NCBI GenBank assembly: GCA_038227045.1
Contig: JBBRQD010000080.1
Span: 1 to 26,697, forward strand
Origin: JANXLS01 sp038227045
GTDB lineage: Bacteria; Planctomycetota; SZUA-567; H5-PLA8
Direction of reading: 5' to 3'
DNA length: 26,697 bases
The translations under genes and the position numbers were made by a program. The notes below the pieces were generated by a model. It made no database searches. It saw only the letters and a list, made by a program, of their open reading frames with translations, and was not told the origin of the DNA. Below are positions 1 to 7,790 of this stretch, piece by piece (within the stretch, counting starts at the first letter, position 1; each line of letters begins with the position of its first letter).

Positions 1-291
1 ATTATCGCGCCGCGCCGGGCAAGTTGAACGAGGCGGTCGAGCAAAGGCGTATTGGGAAGATACGCCGTGCGAGACCAACGAAGTTCAACGCCGCCCGCCG
101 CAAGCGAGAATGATGCTTTAGAAATGCGCGGGTCAATAATCGCAGATGAACGCCGATGGACACGGATTACCGCGGATAACGGCAACAATTTTTCGTATTT
201 ATCCGCGGCAATCCGCGTAAATTTGCGTACATCAGTGATTAAGTTTTTCGTCGAAAGGTCAAAGGAAGGTCGAGTATTTTCAAACGCGTGT
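1..291. other. Non-coding 3' flank of the rodA operon
   Basis: I see no convincing gene here. Frames open at the left edge stop within about 120 nt and look like nothing I know. A small perfect hairpin lies at 46-52/60-66 (GGCGTAT/ATACGCC). It sits inside a looser palindrome built on GTTGAAC near 23-29 and GTTCAAC near 84-90. The larger element at 143-233 is listed separately. From 234 to 291 nothing stands out. Confidence 0.5.
143..233. repeat. Imperfect inverted repeat, ATCCGCGG family
   Basis: The left arm 143-178 and right arm 200-233 are imperfect reverse complements sharing the core ACGGATTACCGCGGATA / TATCCGCGGCAATCCGCGT. The loop is about 21 nt. A related string, ATCCGCG repeated three times with ATCCGCGGTT at the end, occurs at 19613-19640. 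The two sites therefore look like members of one dispersed family. There is no T-tract, so it is not an obvious terminator. Confidence 0.6.
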
Positions 292-1425
292 TCACGCAAA
301 ATCCTCTCTCGCCAGCACCACTTCCCGCTTCGAACCAATGTTGACCAGTAGCGCCAACATGATGAACGACCCGATCATCGAACTGCCGCCGTACGACACA
401 AACGGCAGCGTCAATCCGGTTGTCGGCAGCATGCCCAGCGTGACGCAGGTGTTGATCAGGACTTGCGAGCAGAAGATCGTCACGCAGCCGACGGCGATCA
501 AACGGCCGGCCGGTTCGCGCGTACGCGCGGCGATGCCCAGCCCGCTGATCGCCGCGACGAAGACCAGCGCCAGCAGCAGCGCCGCGGTGATGAAGCCGCC
601 TTCTTCCGAGACCACCGCGAAGATGAAATCGGTGTGCTTTTCGGGCAGCAAATGCAGATTATTCTGGCTCGACTGCCCCCACCCCTTTCCCCAGAATCCG
701 CCCGAACCGATGGCCGTGATCGAAAGCAGTTGCTGCCACGCGGCGCCGAGTTGATGCGCGCTCGGATCGAGCCACGCGTTGATGCGATTTTGCTGGTAGG
801 TGTGCATCACCGTAAAAAACATCACGACAATTCCGCACGCACCCGCAAGGCAGGTCACGGCCAGATGCCACAGCCGCGCGCCGGCGACGAACAGCATCAC
901 GAAAATCACCGGCGCAAACGCCATCGCGCCGCCGAGATACGGCTGCTTCAGAATCAGCACCAGCGGAATCATCGCCAGGATGAACGGCGCCGCCAACCCG
1001 GTGAGCGTTTTATAGCTGTCGCGGTACATGAGGTAATACGCCAGCGTGACGATCAGAATCGGCTTGGCGATCTCGCTGGGTTCGAATTTAAAAAAGTAAA
1101 GATCGTACCAGCAATGCGCTCCTTTGATCGGCCGCGCAAAAAACACGCCGACAAGCAGCACGATCGCGCCCACATAAAGCTGCGGCGCGTAGCGCAAAAT
1201 CGTCATGTAGTGAACGCGTTGAAGCGCGATGAACAGCACTATTCCCAGACCGATGTACGACGCCTGTTTTAATCCGTAACTCACGCCGCCGCCCGGCAAA
1301 GCCTGCGCGGCGCTCGACACATAGACGAGACTCAGAAGCGTGACCAGGCCGACGCTGATCAACAAGACTACGTCGACGGGCAGGCTGGCGTTTGAACTTT
1401 GATTGGGAGCAATGGCGTTCGACAT
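292..1425 (-). CDS. mrdB: RodA, SEDS peptidoglycan glycosyltransferase
   Basis: A polytopic inner-membrane SEDS protein of 377 residues, the usual RodA length. The family polymerises lipid II into glycan strands during elongation, paired with PBP2. Visible hallmarks are FEPSEIAK in the middle, GSGGFWGKGWGQ followed by PEKHTDFIFAV with the aspartate required for polymerase activity, and GLTLPFVSYGGSS near the C-terminus. These fit RodA rather than FtsW, as does the gene order. I start at the ATG at 1425. The frame stays open to 1485, but that stretch reads through low-complexity intergenic sequence and gives an uncharacteristic leader. No strong ribosome binding site is visible at either start. 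It is the last gene of the mreC-mreD-mrdA-mrdB run, and the repeat element at 1504-1761 separates it from mrdA. Confidence 0.93.
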   Translation of the reverse strand: MSNAIAPNQSSNASLPVDVVLLISVGLVTLLSLVYVSSAAQALPGGGVSYGLKQASYIGLGIVLFIALQRVHYMTILRYAPQLYVGAIVLLVGVFFARPIKGAHCWYDLYFFKFEPSEIAKPILIVTLAYYLMYRDSYKTLTGLAAPFILAMIPLVLILKQPYLGGAMAFAPVIFVMLFVAGARLWHLAVTCLAGACGIVVMFFTVMHTYQQNRINAWLDPSAHQLGAAWQQLLSITAIGSGGFWGKGWGQSSQNNLHLLPEKHTDFIFAVVSEEGGFITAALLLALVFVAAISGLGIAARTREPAGRLIAVGCVTIFCSQVLINTCVTLGMLPTTGLTLPFVSYGGSSMIGSFIMLALLVNIGSKREVVLAREDFA

Positions 1426-1503
1426 GGGGTTGGGGGCCAGTGGTTGGTGAATAGTGGTTAGGGAATGCCTCGCATGCCCAAACATTAGAATGTCGAAATG
1501 CAG

Positions 1504-1761
1504 TCATCCCGTAGGGATTTCAGCAATTAGCCGGTGGTTGAGGCCGTACCCGGCCGACACCACCGGTACATGGACGACGAAATTTTTGCACCCCGGCAGG
1601 GGTGCCAGCAATGTTCGAGAAATCCTATAATGCCACCCATTGCTTTTGCCTCCAAGCTGGCACCCCTGCCCGGGGTGCGGACGATTTCAATTCGGATCCG
1701 GTGGTGTCGGCCGGGTACGGCCTCAACCACCGGCTAATGGCTTTGAATCCCTTCGGGATGA
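1504..1761. repeat. Paired inverted triple-hairpin element
   Basis: Two copies of a unit of about 105 nt face each other, at 1504-1608 and 1657-1761, with a 48-nt spacer. Each unit carries three small palindromes in order: ATCCCGAAGGGAT (variant ATCCCGTAGGGAT in the left copy), a long hairpin opened by CCGGTGGT and closed by ACCACCGG with GGCCG/CGGCC inside, and CACCCC/GGGGTG. The arms match closely except for a stretch of about 25 nt next to ACCACCGG, where they differ. The right unit overlaps the 3' end of mrdA and supplies its final codons. From memory, similar CCGGTGGTTGAG elements are scattered in planctomycete and related genomes. Confidence 0.85.
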
Positions 1762-4068
1762 ATTAACATCGCCAATTTCCGGCTGCAATTCCCGGTTCTT
1801 CGGATTCGCTTTCGTCCCGTACATTTCGCGCAGCATTTTGTATGCGACAGGTCCGGCCTTATCACCGCCATGCCCTGCTTCTTCAAGCAACACCGCGAAC
1901 GCAAAGCGCGGCTTTTCCGCGGGAAAATAGCCGGCGAACCAGGCGTGCGTCTCGGCGCCTTTTTTGTGTTCGGCGGAACTCGTTTTTCCGGCGACGCGCA
2001 TCGGCAATTCGCCGTTGGCGTGAAACGCCGTATAGCACGTCCCGCGTTCGCCAGGCGTGCCCACGTTGACGCATTCTTCAAGCCCTTGGCGAACGATGTT
2101 CAGGCTGCGTTCGCTAAGGCCCATGGAAACGGGCGGAGTTGCCGGACCGTCGAGCCGGATGCGCGGCGTGACCACGTTTCCACCGTTGCACATCGCGGCC
2201 ATGAGCACGGCGGCTTGCAGGACGGTCGAATTCATTTCGCCTTGTCCAATGGCCAGTTGAAAATCGTTGCCCAGCGTCCACGGTCGCACCGATTTTCCCG
2301 TGGGTGTCGTCTTGATGCGATACGCGCGGTCGGGGTACACGCCGGTTTTTTCGAACGGCAAATCGATGCCAGTGCGCTTGCCGAAAATCAATTTCGCGTA
2401 TGGGCCGAGATTCTCCACACCGATGCGCGCGCCGACCTGATGCGACATGACGTTGCACGAACAGCGCAGACATTTGTACACATTCACCGTGCCATGAGCG
2501 CGGTGTCCGTCGCAGTGAAAAACCTGCCCACCTTCTTTGATGGAGCCAGTACATTCGAAGGTTTCTTGCGTCGTGAGCTGGCCGCGTTCGAGCGCGACGG
2601 ACATGATCAGCGCTTTCATGATCGAGCCGAGCGCGTATTCGCCATCGATGGCGCGGTTGATCATCGGTTTGTTCGGATCGTTCGCGAGCGCGGCGAGCTG
2701 CTCCTGCCGGCGTGCGCCGGTGCGCGGCGGCGTGAACAGATTCGGATCGAAACCGGGGTTGCTGGTCATCGCCAGAATCGCGCCGGTGTTCGCATCCAGC
2801 ACGACGACCGCGCCTCGAAATTCCTGCGACTGCAGCGCCATTTCAGCGCACTCCTGCCAGGCGCTTGATAGCGTCAGCGTCAAGGGTTTGGCAGCGTGCG
2901 GTTCGGCTTCGGCTTGAAAGCTCGCCGGCATGGCGATGTCGCGGTAGTCGGCGTCGGAGAATTTCAGGTTGTGCTTGCCGCGCAGATAGTCGTTGTAAAA
3001 GCGTTCGACGCCGGTTTCGCCGATGGTGCGGCTGCCGAGCAGATTGCGCGACGCGGATGTGGGCAACCCGACGCCCAGCCACAGCGTTTCGGACTCATTG
3101 AGTTTCACGCGCGGCGGGCGCTGAATCCATTTCAATTGTTCGGACATGCCCAGTCGTCCCACCGCCTGTTGTTCGCTCGGATTCAATTTGGCGAGCAGGC
3201 CATACAGCACGCCCATGTCGTCGATTTCGCGCGGTTCGTCCCGGAAGATTTCACCAAGACTCGACGCCTGCGCGGGCGTGAGTGCCTTGCGCGTTTCAAC
3301 CCACGTTTTTGCGCGAGACTCGTAACTTTCGAGCAGCACGCCGTACTGCCGCAACTGGTCCTCTTCCTGCTCAGTCAGCTCGTTGACGCAGCCGATCGCG
3401 AAGCACGCGAACGCTCCGCGCGGATAGACGCGCCGCGTCGAGACCGTGCAGGACAACCCGGGAAATGGAGGCTCTGAAAGATCTTTGATTTTGGGCGCGT
3501 CTTTTCCAAAAAGCAGCGCGCCGTTTCGAAAGCCGTCTTCATGAGCGGCCTTCAAACTCAGCCACACATCCGCGTCCACTCCACGCGCGATAGTCTGTGC
3601 GGACGCCATGGATGCCCAAGGCGGAGTGCGCACGACATTGTCGATCGCGATAAAAACGCCGCGCGCCAATTCTTCAGGGTCGAATTTCAGTGTGGTGGCC
3701 AGCGTGCTGACATAACGCTCATCCATCAGCCGGCGCACAAACTGTTCCATGCGCGTTTTGCGTTCCTCAACCGAAATGTCCGCCTCGCGATTTTTTTTGA
3801 TTTCATCGAGCGTCACATGTTCCAACTTGAGCCTGTCAACGCGCACCGCAATGTCGAAGAAGGGCTGATCCTCGGCGAGCACCACGCCGTCACTGGTGAC
3901 AATTGCCCCGCGCGCAGCCGAAAGCAAGTGCTGATTCCCCTGGTCGCGAGCGGACAGCGCGCTGTATTTGTCATAGCGCACGATCTGGAGCTGAAAGAGA
4001 CGTCCCACCGTCACCAGGAAGAAGAACCCCAGCAGTAGTGCGACGATGCCGATGCGTGTTTTAAACAT
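1723..4068 (-). CDS. mrdA: Penicillin-binding protein 2 (elongation transpeptidase)
   Basis: A class B transpeptidase of 781 residues that cross-links new glycan made by RodA. After a short cytoplasmic N-terminus there is one membrane anchor (about residues 5-22), a long pedestal region, and a C-terminal transpeptidase domain. The catalytic motifs are SIMK at about 482-485, SCN at about 537-539, and KTSS at about 695-698 where KTG is usual. The protein is longer than typical PBP2 (about 600-650) because of extra pedestal sequence around residues 75-350. I chose the ATG at 4068 because it has GGAAGG a few bases upstream. The frame continues to 4143, but that part translates a palindromic repeat. 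The last 12 codons and the stop come from the repeat element at 1504-1761, so the native C-terminus has probably been altered. Confidence 0.93.
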   Translation of the reverse strand: MFKTRIGIVALLLGFFFLVTVGRLFQLQIVRYDKYSALSARDQGNQHLLSAARGAIVTSDGVVLAEDQPFFDIAVRVDRLKLEHVTLDEIKKNREADISVEERKTRMEQFVRRLMDERYVSTLATTLKFDPEELARGVFIAIDNVVRTPPWASMASAQTIARGVDADVWLSLKAAHEDGFRNGALLFGKDAPKIKDLSEPPFPGLSCTVSTRRVYPRGAFACFAIGCVNELTEQEEDQLRQYGVLLESYESRAKTWVETRKALTPAQASSLGEIFRDEPREIDDMGVLYGLLAKLNPSEQQAVGRLGMSEQLKWIQRPPRVKLNESETLWLGVGLPTSASRNLLGSRTIGETGVERFYNDYLRGKHNLKFSDADYRDIAMPASFQAEAEPHAAKPLTLTLSSAWQECAEMALQSQEFRGAVVVLDANTGAILAMTSNPGFDPNLFTPPRTGARRQEQLAALANDPNKPMINRAIDGEYALGSIMKALIMSVALERGQLTTQETFECTGSIKEGGQVFHCDGHRAHGTVNVYKCLRCSCNVMSHQVGARIGVENLGPYAKLIFGKRTGIDLPFEKTGVYPDRAYRIKTTPTGKSVRPWTLGNDFQLAIGQGEMNSTVLQAAVLMAAMCNGGNVVTPRIRLDGPATPPVSMGLSERSLNIVRQGLEECVNVGTPGERGTCYTAFHANGELPMRVAGKTSSAEHKKGAETHAWFAGYFPAEKPRFAFAVLLEEAGHGGDKAGPVAYKMLREMYGTKANPKNRELQPEIGDVNSSRRDSKPLAGG

Positions 4069-4087
4069 AACCCTTCCATAAAAGAAA

Positions 4088-4158
4088 TGACAAGGTGAGG
4101 GGGTGAAACGGCTTATTGTGCGGGAATTAATGTGCTGTTTCACCCCCTCACCTTGTCA
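4088..4158. repeat. Perfect 22-bp inverted repeat between mreD and mrdA
   Basis: The left arm 4088-4109 begins TGACAAGGTGAGG. The right arm 4137-4158 is its exact reverse complement and ends CACCTTGTCA. The loop is 27 nt. The hairpin starts 13 nt past the mreD stop and ends about 20 nt before the mrdA start, inside the operon. It could tune mRNA stability or partial termination, but has no T-tract. A related element occurs at 19520-19604. Confidence 0.85.
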
Positions 4159-4171
4159 CTCCCTCATTTTG

Positions 4172-4732
4172 TTAAACCGTCTGCCGTCGATGCGCGTCGT
4201 TCATGCGTTCGTCGTTAGCCCAGCGGGCTTGGACTTCTGGCGACATCACGCGCAGGCGGTACATCAGTTTTCCAGTGATGTAAATACAGGGCAGACCCCA
4301 GACGAGCGCCGCGACAATCAGCGACAGCGTTTCGCCCACGGCTCGGCCCAAGCCGACATTTAAGCCAATCGCATTTCCCAGAGCGCAATACAATCCGTGC
4401 GTCAGAGCCGTGCCGGCGACACAGGCGATGAAGGCCAGTCCAAAATCGCCGCGATTCAGTTCGCGCCATGCGACCAGCAGAATCGCGCCGGCCGCAAGCA
4501 GCCCGGAAAGCGTCAGCAATCCGAAGCGCGCGGAACCCAGCATGTCCGCGTTGAGTCCCATCAGAAACACCGCGCTGAGTCCGAACTCCCGCGAGCCAAA
4601 CGCCAGCACCGCAATGCCGATCAGGATGCCGATGTCCGGCCGCAAGACAGGCGGCAGAAACGCGGGGATCACGGCGGCTTGAAGAATCAAGCTCGCGACC
4701 AGCAACATTGAAAGACAAAACGCGTAGCGCAT
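4172..4732 (-). CDS. mreD: Rod shape-determining protein MreD
   Basis: A small, very hydrophobic inner-membrane protein of 186 residues with about five to six membrane segments, the expected size and topology for MreD. In the family it joins the elongasome with MreC, RodA and PBP2. Sequence conservation in MreD is low. The call rests on the hydrophobic pattern, a segment of the form FGLSAVFLMGLNADML followed by RFGLLTLSG, and its place directly after mreC (18 nt between them) and before mrdA. Translation most likely starts at the ATG at 4732, which lacks a clear ribosome binding site, so coupling to mreC translation is plausible. The tail after the last membrane segment is basic and cytoplasmic. 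Confidence 0.88.
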   Translation of the reverse strand: MRYAFCLSMLLVASLILQAAVIPAFLPPVLRPDIGILIGIAVLAFGSREFGLSAVFLMGLNADMLGSARFGLLTLSGLLAAGAILLVAWRELNRGDFGLAFIACVAGTALTHGLYCALGNAIGLNVGLGRAVGETLSLIVAALVWGLPCIYITGKLMYRLRVMSPEVQARWANDERMNDAHRRQTV

Positions 4733-4750
4733 AAGTTCAATTAACCATTG

Positions 4751-5614
4751 CTATTTTTTAGGCATCTGCGGCCAAGGCACTTCCGGTGGCTGAACGGTTA
4801 AAATGTGAACGCTTTCGACGCGGTTCTCATCGCAGGCCGGACGCACGATGAGCTCCCATTGAAAATCGCCCGTGCGGTTGATCTTGGTGACCGCGCCCAG
4901 CCACAATCCGGCAGGAAACGTGCCGTCCAATCCACTGGTGACGACGTATTCTCCGACCGCGGCTTTCAATTCCTTGGCCGTGATTTGCAGGCGGCAAAAG
5001 CGCTCGCTTCCATCGTTGCTTTTTTGTCCTTGAAGCACGCCTTCGACGCGGCAATCGGCCAGGCGCGCGCCGATGCTCATCGACCGGTGCGTCAACAGCG
5101 CGATGCTGGACGCGTGCGATCCCACCGCCACAACGCGGCCCACCACCGCGCCGCGATGCATGACGCCGGCGTCGTTTCGCACGCCTTCCGAGGAACCCTT
5201 GTCGAGTCCCAGCAGCGGTTCCTGCCACAGCACGCGCCGCGCGATCACGTCGGCTTCTATGCCGGGCGGGTCGTCGACCAGTCCGTCTTTGGGACTCACG
5301 AGCGTTCGAGCGTGTTGAATCGCATTTCGCAGACGCACGCATTGAGCGCTTAACACGTCGTATTCCGCTGCTGAATTCTTGTTCTGATTTTCGGGGCGCG
5401 CGGACGGATCTTTCGGATCTTGAATGCCGATGGACGCCGGCAGAGGCTGCGCCGAACGCGACGTGTGCGCCGTCATCTGCAACAATGGCCGGAGCAGCGA
5501 ATGCGCTTCGGCTCGCAGCGTGCCGACGCTGCTTTCCGGAACCGCGAACAGCAGCAGCGACAGGCAGATGAAACTTGGGTATGCTAGGTTGTAACGCGCC
5601 GGGTTACGGTGCAT
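4751..5614 (-). CDS. mreC: Rod shape-determining protein MreC
   Basis: A bitopic periplasmic scaffold of 287 residues. It has a short cytoplasmic N-terminus, one membrane helix at about residues 10-27, a short helical stretch around residues 75-105 that could form the coiled coil, then the paired beta-barrel region. That region shows the family pattern GSSEGVRNDAGVMHRGAVVG followed by a VGSHASSIALLTHRS segment and a C-terminal VTSGLDGTFPAGLWLG. MreC links the cytoplasmic MreB filament to PBP2 and RodA. It is first in the operon, and mreB is not upstream: a divergent gene lies there instead. I prefer the ATG at 5614, which has GAGCGA upstream. A TTG at 5629 would add five residues. Confidence 0.9.
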   Translation of the reverse strand: MHRNPARYNLAYPSFICLSLLLFAVPESSVGTLRAEAHSLLRPLLQMTAHTSRSAQPLPASIGIQDPKDPSARPENQNKNSAAEYDVLSAQCVRLRNAIQHARTLVSPKDGLVDDPPGIEADVIARRVLWQEPLLGLDKGSSEGVRNDAGVMHRGAVVGRVVAVGSHASSIALLTHRSMSIGARLADCRVEGVLQGQKSNDGSERFCRLQITAKELKAAVGEYVVTSGLDGTFPAGLWLGAVTKINRTGDFQWELIVRPACDENRVESVHILTVQPPEVPWPQMPKK

Positions 5615-5734
5615 GGCATTCGCTCGCAAACGCTCAATTTCATTTCAGTCTGACGCGGCACTGGGTCGATTCTTATATATCGGCATTTTCGCACACGGCC
5701 TGAACACCGCTTTTAGCCATCTGAATTTGGGAGG

Positions 5735-5817
5735 GGGTGCGTCACCGGACTTGCGGTTGCATTTCCCCTCTCCCCCAAGGGGAGAGGGGTACGTTCCGCA
5801 AGTCCGGTGATGCACCC
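5735..5817. repeat. Nested palindrome upstream of mreC and the 5907 gene
   Basis: The outer arms at 5735-5756 and 5796-5817 (22 nt each, one mismatch) carry GGACTTGCGG / CCGCAAGTCC. Between them lies an inner palindrome at 5765-5775/5779-5789, CCCCTCTCCCC / GGGGAGAGGGG. It occupies the middle of the divergent intergenic region between mreC and the exported protein gene. It sits upstream of both starts, so it is not a terminator for either gene. Confidence 0.8.
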
Positions 5818-5844
5818 TTTGAGAGGTGCCGCGGCGCGCTGCGG

Positions 5845-5873
5845 TTGTGTTCGAAGGCGAAACGCGTTAGAAT
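5845..5873 (+). promoter_or_regulatory. Candidate sigma-70-like promoter for the 5907 gene
   Basis: A TTGTGT box at 5845-5850 is followed after 17 nt by TAGAAT at 5868-5873. The second box differs from the consensus at one base, the first at three. It ends 33 nt before the start codon of the downstream gene. This is pattern matching only. Confidence 0.4.
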
Positions 5874-5906
5874 CGTCTTGTTACTCACTCATTTAAGGAA
5901 CTCTTC

Positions 5907-6773
5907 ATGCGCGTCTCCAATCTTGTGTTTTTCTGCGCCATGGCTGCCATGCTGTTCGCGGCCGCCCGCGGCGTGAACGCGTCCGACGATCTCATCGTGA
6001 TCACGCAGGATTACAATATCGTGGAACATGCGAAAGAAGGCTTTAACGCCAAGGACATTCGACAGGTGCTGTACGTCACGGCGGACATGGTGGCGATCGA
6101 CGAATACGGCGACAACGGCAAGAATCCGACCGAGACGTTTTTGATTAATTTAAAAGACCAGCGCATCGTCAATTTCGATCACGCGAACAAACAGATTTTG
6201 GTGAACGAAACCTTCGCGGCGCGCCGCCAGCAGATTCTGCTGCGCAAGAAACAGGTTCAGAGCGATGTCGACGCGCTGGCGCCCGGCGCGGTCAAAAATC
6301 GGATTTTAAAAATGTTCGGACCGATGCTCGACGGAAGCCGCCAATTCAAGCTGGCGGACGACACGGCTGCAAAAGAAGTCGCCGGCGTGAAGTGCAAGGC
6401 CATCAAAATCGTTGACGAAAAAGATCCCGCGTATCCGCCTTTTGAGGCCGTGCTGCATCCCGACATGGAGATGCCTTACGAAAATTCGGAAGTGCTCTTC
6501 CTATTGAAGATCGTAGGCGAAAATATGGCTCAATTCCTGAAGGACAACAAGACCGTGTTCGGGCATGTCCCAATGGAAATGCATCTTCAGACGGCCGAAG
6601 GCGGAAAGCTGGACACGAAAGTGATTAGCGTAACGAAAATGAAACTCGCCGAATTCGATGCCAAGACGCGCCCGCTCGGCGATCCGTTCGAATTTCCCAA
6701 AGACTATGCGCTGATTCGAAAATTGCCGCCCAAGGCCGTCGAGCCCGTGACGAATAAGAACAAACCGGATTAA
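5907..6773 (+). CDS. Exported protein of unknown function
   Basis: A 288-residue protein whose first 25 residues form a classic signal peptide: a basic start, a hydrophobic core (LVFFCAMAAMLFAAA) and a likely cleavage after VNA. The mature part has alternating hydrophobic segments that suggest a beta-rich fold. It is rich in charged residues, has a lysine-rich C-terminus and a single cysteine, and no catalytic motif that I recognise. I do not know the family. The start is well supported by AAGGAA seven bases upstream of the ATG. The gene stands alone, divergent from the mreC operon, and a palindromic repeat follows four bases after its stop. A role in the periplasm or at the outer membrane is inferred only from the signal peptide. 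Confidence 0.8.
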   Translation: MRVSNLVFFCAMAAMLFAAARGVNASDDLIVITQDYNIVEHAKEGFNAKDIRQVLYVTADMVAIDEYGDNGKNPTETFLINLKDQRIVNFDHANKQILVNETFAARRQQILLRKKQVQSDVDALAPGAVKNRILKMFGPMLDGSRQFKLADDTAAKEVAGVKCKAIKIVDEKDPAYPPFEAVLHPDMEMPYENSEVLFLLKIVGENMAQFLKDNKTVFGHVPMEMHLQTAEGGKLDTKVISVTKMKLAEFDAKTRPLGDPFEFPKDYALIRKLPPKAVEPVTNKNKPD

Positions 6774-6777
6774 TGTT

Positions 6778-6823
6778 TGTGGTGCGGGCATCTTGCCTGC
6801 GCAGGCTGGAAGCCTGCACCACA
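6778..6823. repeat. GCAGGCTGGAAGCCTGC-type palindrome
   Basis: The arms TGTGGTGCGGGC (6778-6789) and GCCTGCACCACA (6812-6823) pair with one mismatch around an inner CCTGCGCAGG. The element begins four bases after the stop of the exported protein gene. A related string with CAGGCGTCCTGCCTGCA lies at 26070-26118, just upstream of topA. No T-tract follows. Confidence 0.7.
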
Positions 6824-7051
6824 CGTGAGCGCAATTCTTTAGGAATCATTAAGATTTTGACGGAATTTCGGCGCTTCATACGTCTTATGTGATAGGGAGC
6901 ATCACTCTAGAATCGGCGTCCCTCTCTCCTCGCCGGTTTTTGAGTGCGCTGCTCCCTGACTTTTTCTCTCTCCCGTATTGCCTCAATCGTGAATCAATCC
7001 CGTGAACATGGTTGCGCCGAATAGGCCGTCCGTGTTAAACTGCAAGCCAAC

Positions 7052-7081
7052 TTGACACGATAAAGATTTTAGCGACATTAT
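7052..7081 (+). promoter_or_regulatory. Candidate sigma-70-like promoter for the FHA gene
   Basis: A perfect TTGACA at 7052-7057 is followed after 18 nt by CATTAT at 7076-7081, which matches four of six consensus bases. It lies about 50 nt before the ATG at 7131, which has its own ribosome binding site (GGGGGAG). This is the best promoter match I noticed in the window. Confidence 0.55.
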
Positions 7082-7130
7082 CGGCAAATCGCCGTGTCCG
7101 GCGGCAGGCTTAGAGGGGGAGCGTATTGCA

Positions 7131-7748
7131 ATGGCTTCAGTCATAGTCATTTTTGGCGGCAAAGAAGAGAAAACGTACCAGCTTGACCGGTCGCGCCTGG
7201 TTGTTGGCCGCGAGCCCAAGTGCGAAATCCAGATCGACAATCTGGGGATCTCGCGGGAACACTGCGCGTTTTCACAGCGCGGCGAAGCCTATCTCATTCA
7301 GGATTTGAATTCATCCAATGGCACGTACGTCAACGGAAAGAAAATCACCGAGCATTTTCTGAACAACGACGACGAAATCATCATCGGCAAATACAAACTG
7401 GTTTTCAAAAACGACGCGCAACAACCCACCAAAGAACCCGAAGCCGAGCAGCCCGCGCCCGTACCCGATACGCTCAACACGTATGTGATGGACGGCCAGA
7501 AAATTCAACAGCAATTGGAACGCATGCGCGCGGGAGCCGGAAAGGGAGGACAGCCCGACCCCGCCCCCAAGCCGCCAGTCGGCGCTACGGCGCGCGAATA
7601 TGCCCGCGAAATGGAAAAGGGCACTACAACAAAGCCCAAAAGCGGCGGCGCGAAGATCGTCATCATTCTACTGGTGCTGATGTTCCTTTTCCTGCTGATG
7701 GTGGCCGCCGCAGTGGCAATCTATCTGTTTGTGATCGTGAAGAAATAA
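7131..7748 (+). CDS. FHA-domain protein with C-terminal membrane anchor
   Basis: A protein of 205 residues. Residues 1-100 form a forkhead-associated domain, which binds phosphothreonine peptides. The signature is complete: GRE at about 26-28, SREHC at about 42-46, and NSSNGTYVNG at about 61-70. A proline- and alanine-rich linker follows. The last 30 residues or so are one membrane helix (IVIILLVLMFLFLLMVAAAV) ending in two lysines, so the FHA domain should face the cytoplasm as a tail-anchored protein. The ATG at 7131 is preceded by GGGGGAG at a usable distance. No kinase or phosphatase gene is adjacent, so its phosphorylated partner is unknown. A hairpin directly after the stop separates it from the convergent TPR gene. 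Confidence 0.92.
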   Translation: MASVIVIFGGKEEKTYQLDRSRLVVGREPKCEIQIDNLGISREHCAFSQRGEAYLIQDLNSSNGTYVNGKKITEHFLNNDDEIIIGKYKLVFKNDAQQPTKEPEAEQPAPVPDTLNTYVMDGQKIQQQLERMRAGAGKGGQPDPAPKPPVGATAREYAREMEKGTTTKPKSGGAKIVIILLVLMFLFLLMVAAAVAIYLFVIVKK

Positions 7749-7753
7749 GCAGT

Positions 7754-7790
7754 AGGGCGGATTTCTAATCCGCCCTGCTTTATTTTATTT
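7754..7790 (+). terminator. Hairpin between convergent FHA and TPR genes
   Basis: AGGGCGGATT (7754-7763), loop TCT, AATCCGCCCT (7767-7776), then GCTTTATTTTATTT. The T-rich tail makes this a credible intrinsic terminator for the FHA transcript. The same stem with loop GGA recurs at 23444-23466, next to the topA stop, so it is also a dispersed repeat. Confidence 0.65.

Larger units (their letters stand above)
6774..7130. other. Intergenic region before the FHA gene
   Basis: This 357-nt gap holds a palindromic repeat at 6778-6823 and a promoter-like sequence at 7052-7081. Between about 6830 and 7040 I see no gene and no strong secondary structure. Pyrimidine-rich stretches such as CTCTCTCCTC and TTTTTCTCTCTCCC occur near 6920-6975. 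Confidence 0.5.

Noticed and set aside
52..351. A 99-codon open frame at the left edge
   Set aside because: It translates palindromic repeat sequence and overlaps the 3' end of rodA, with no recognisable protein.
1426..1485. Upstream extension of rodA
   Set aside because: The extra 20 residues come from low-complexity intergenic DNA and precede the usual N-terminus of the family.
1870..2868. A 332-codon open frame opposite mrdA
   Set aside because: The minus strand encodes the PBP2 catalytic motifs across this same stretch.
4069..4143. Upstream extension of mrdA
   Set aside because: It translates one arm of the 22-bp inverted repeat. The ATG at 4068 has a good ribosome binding site.
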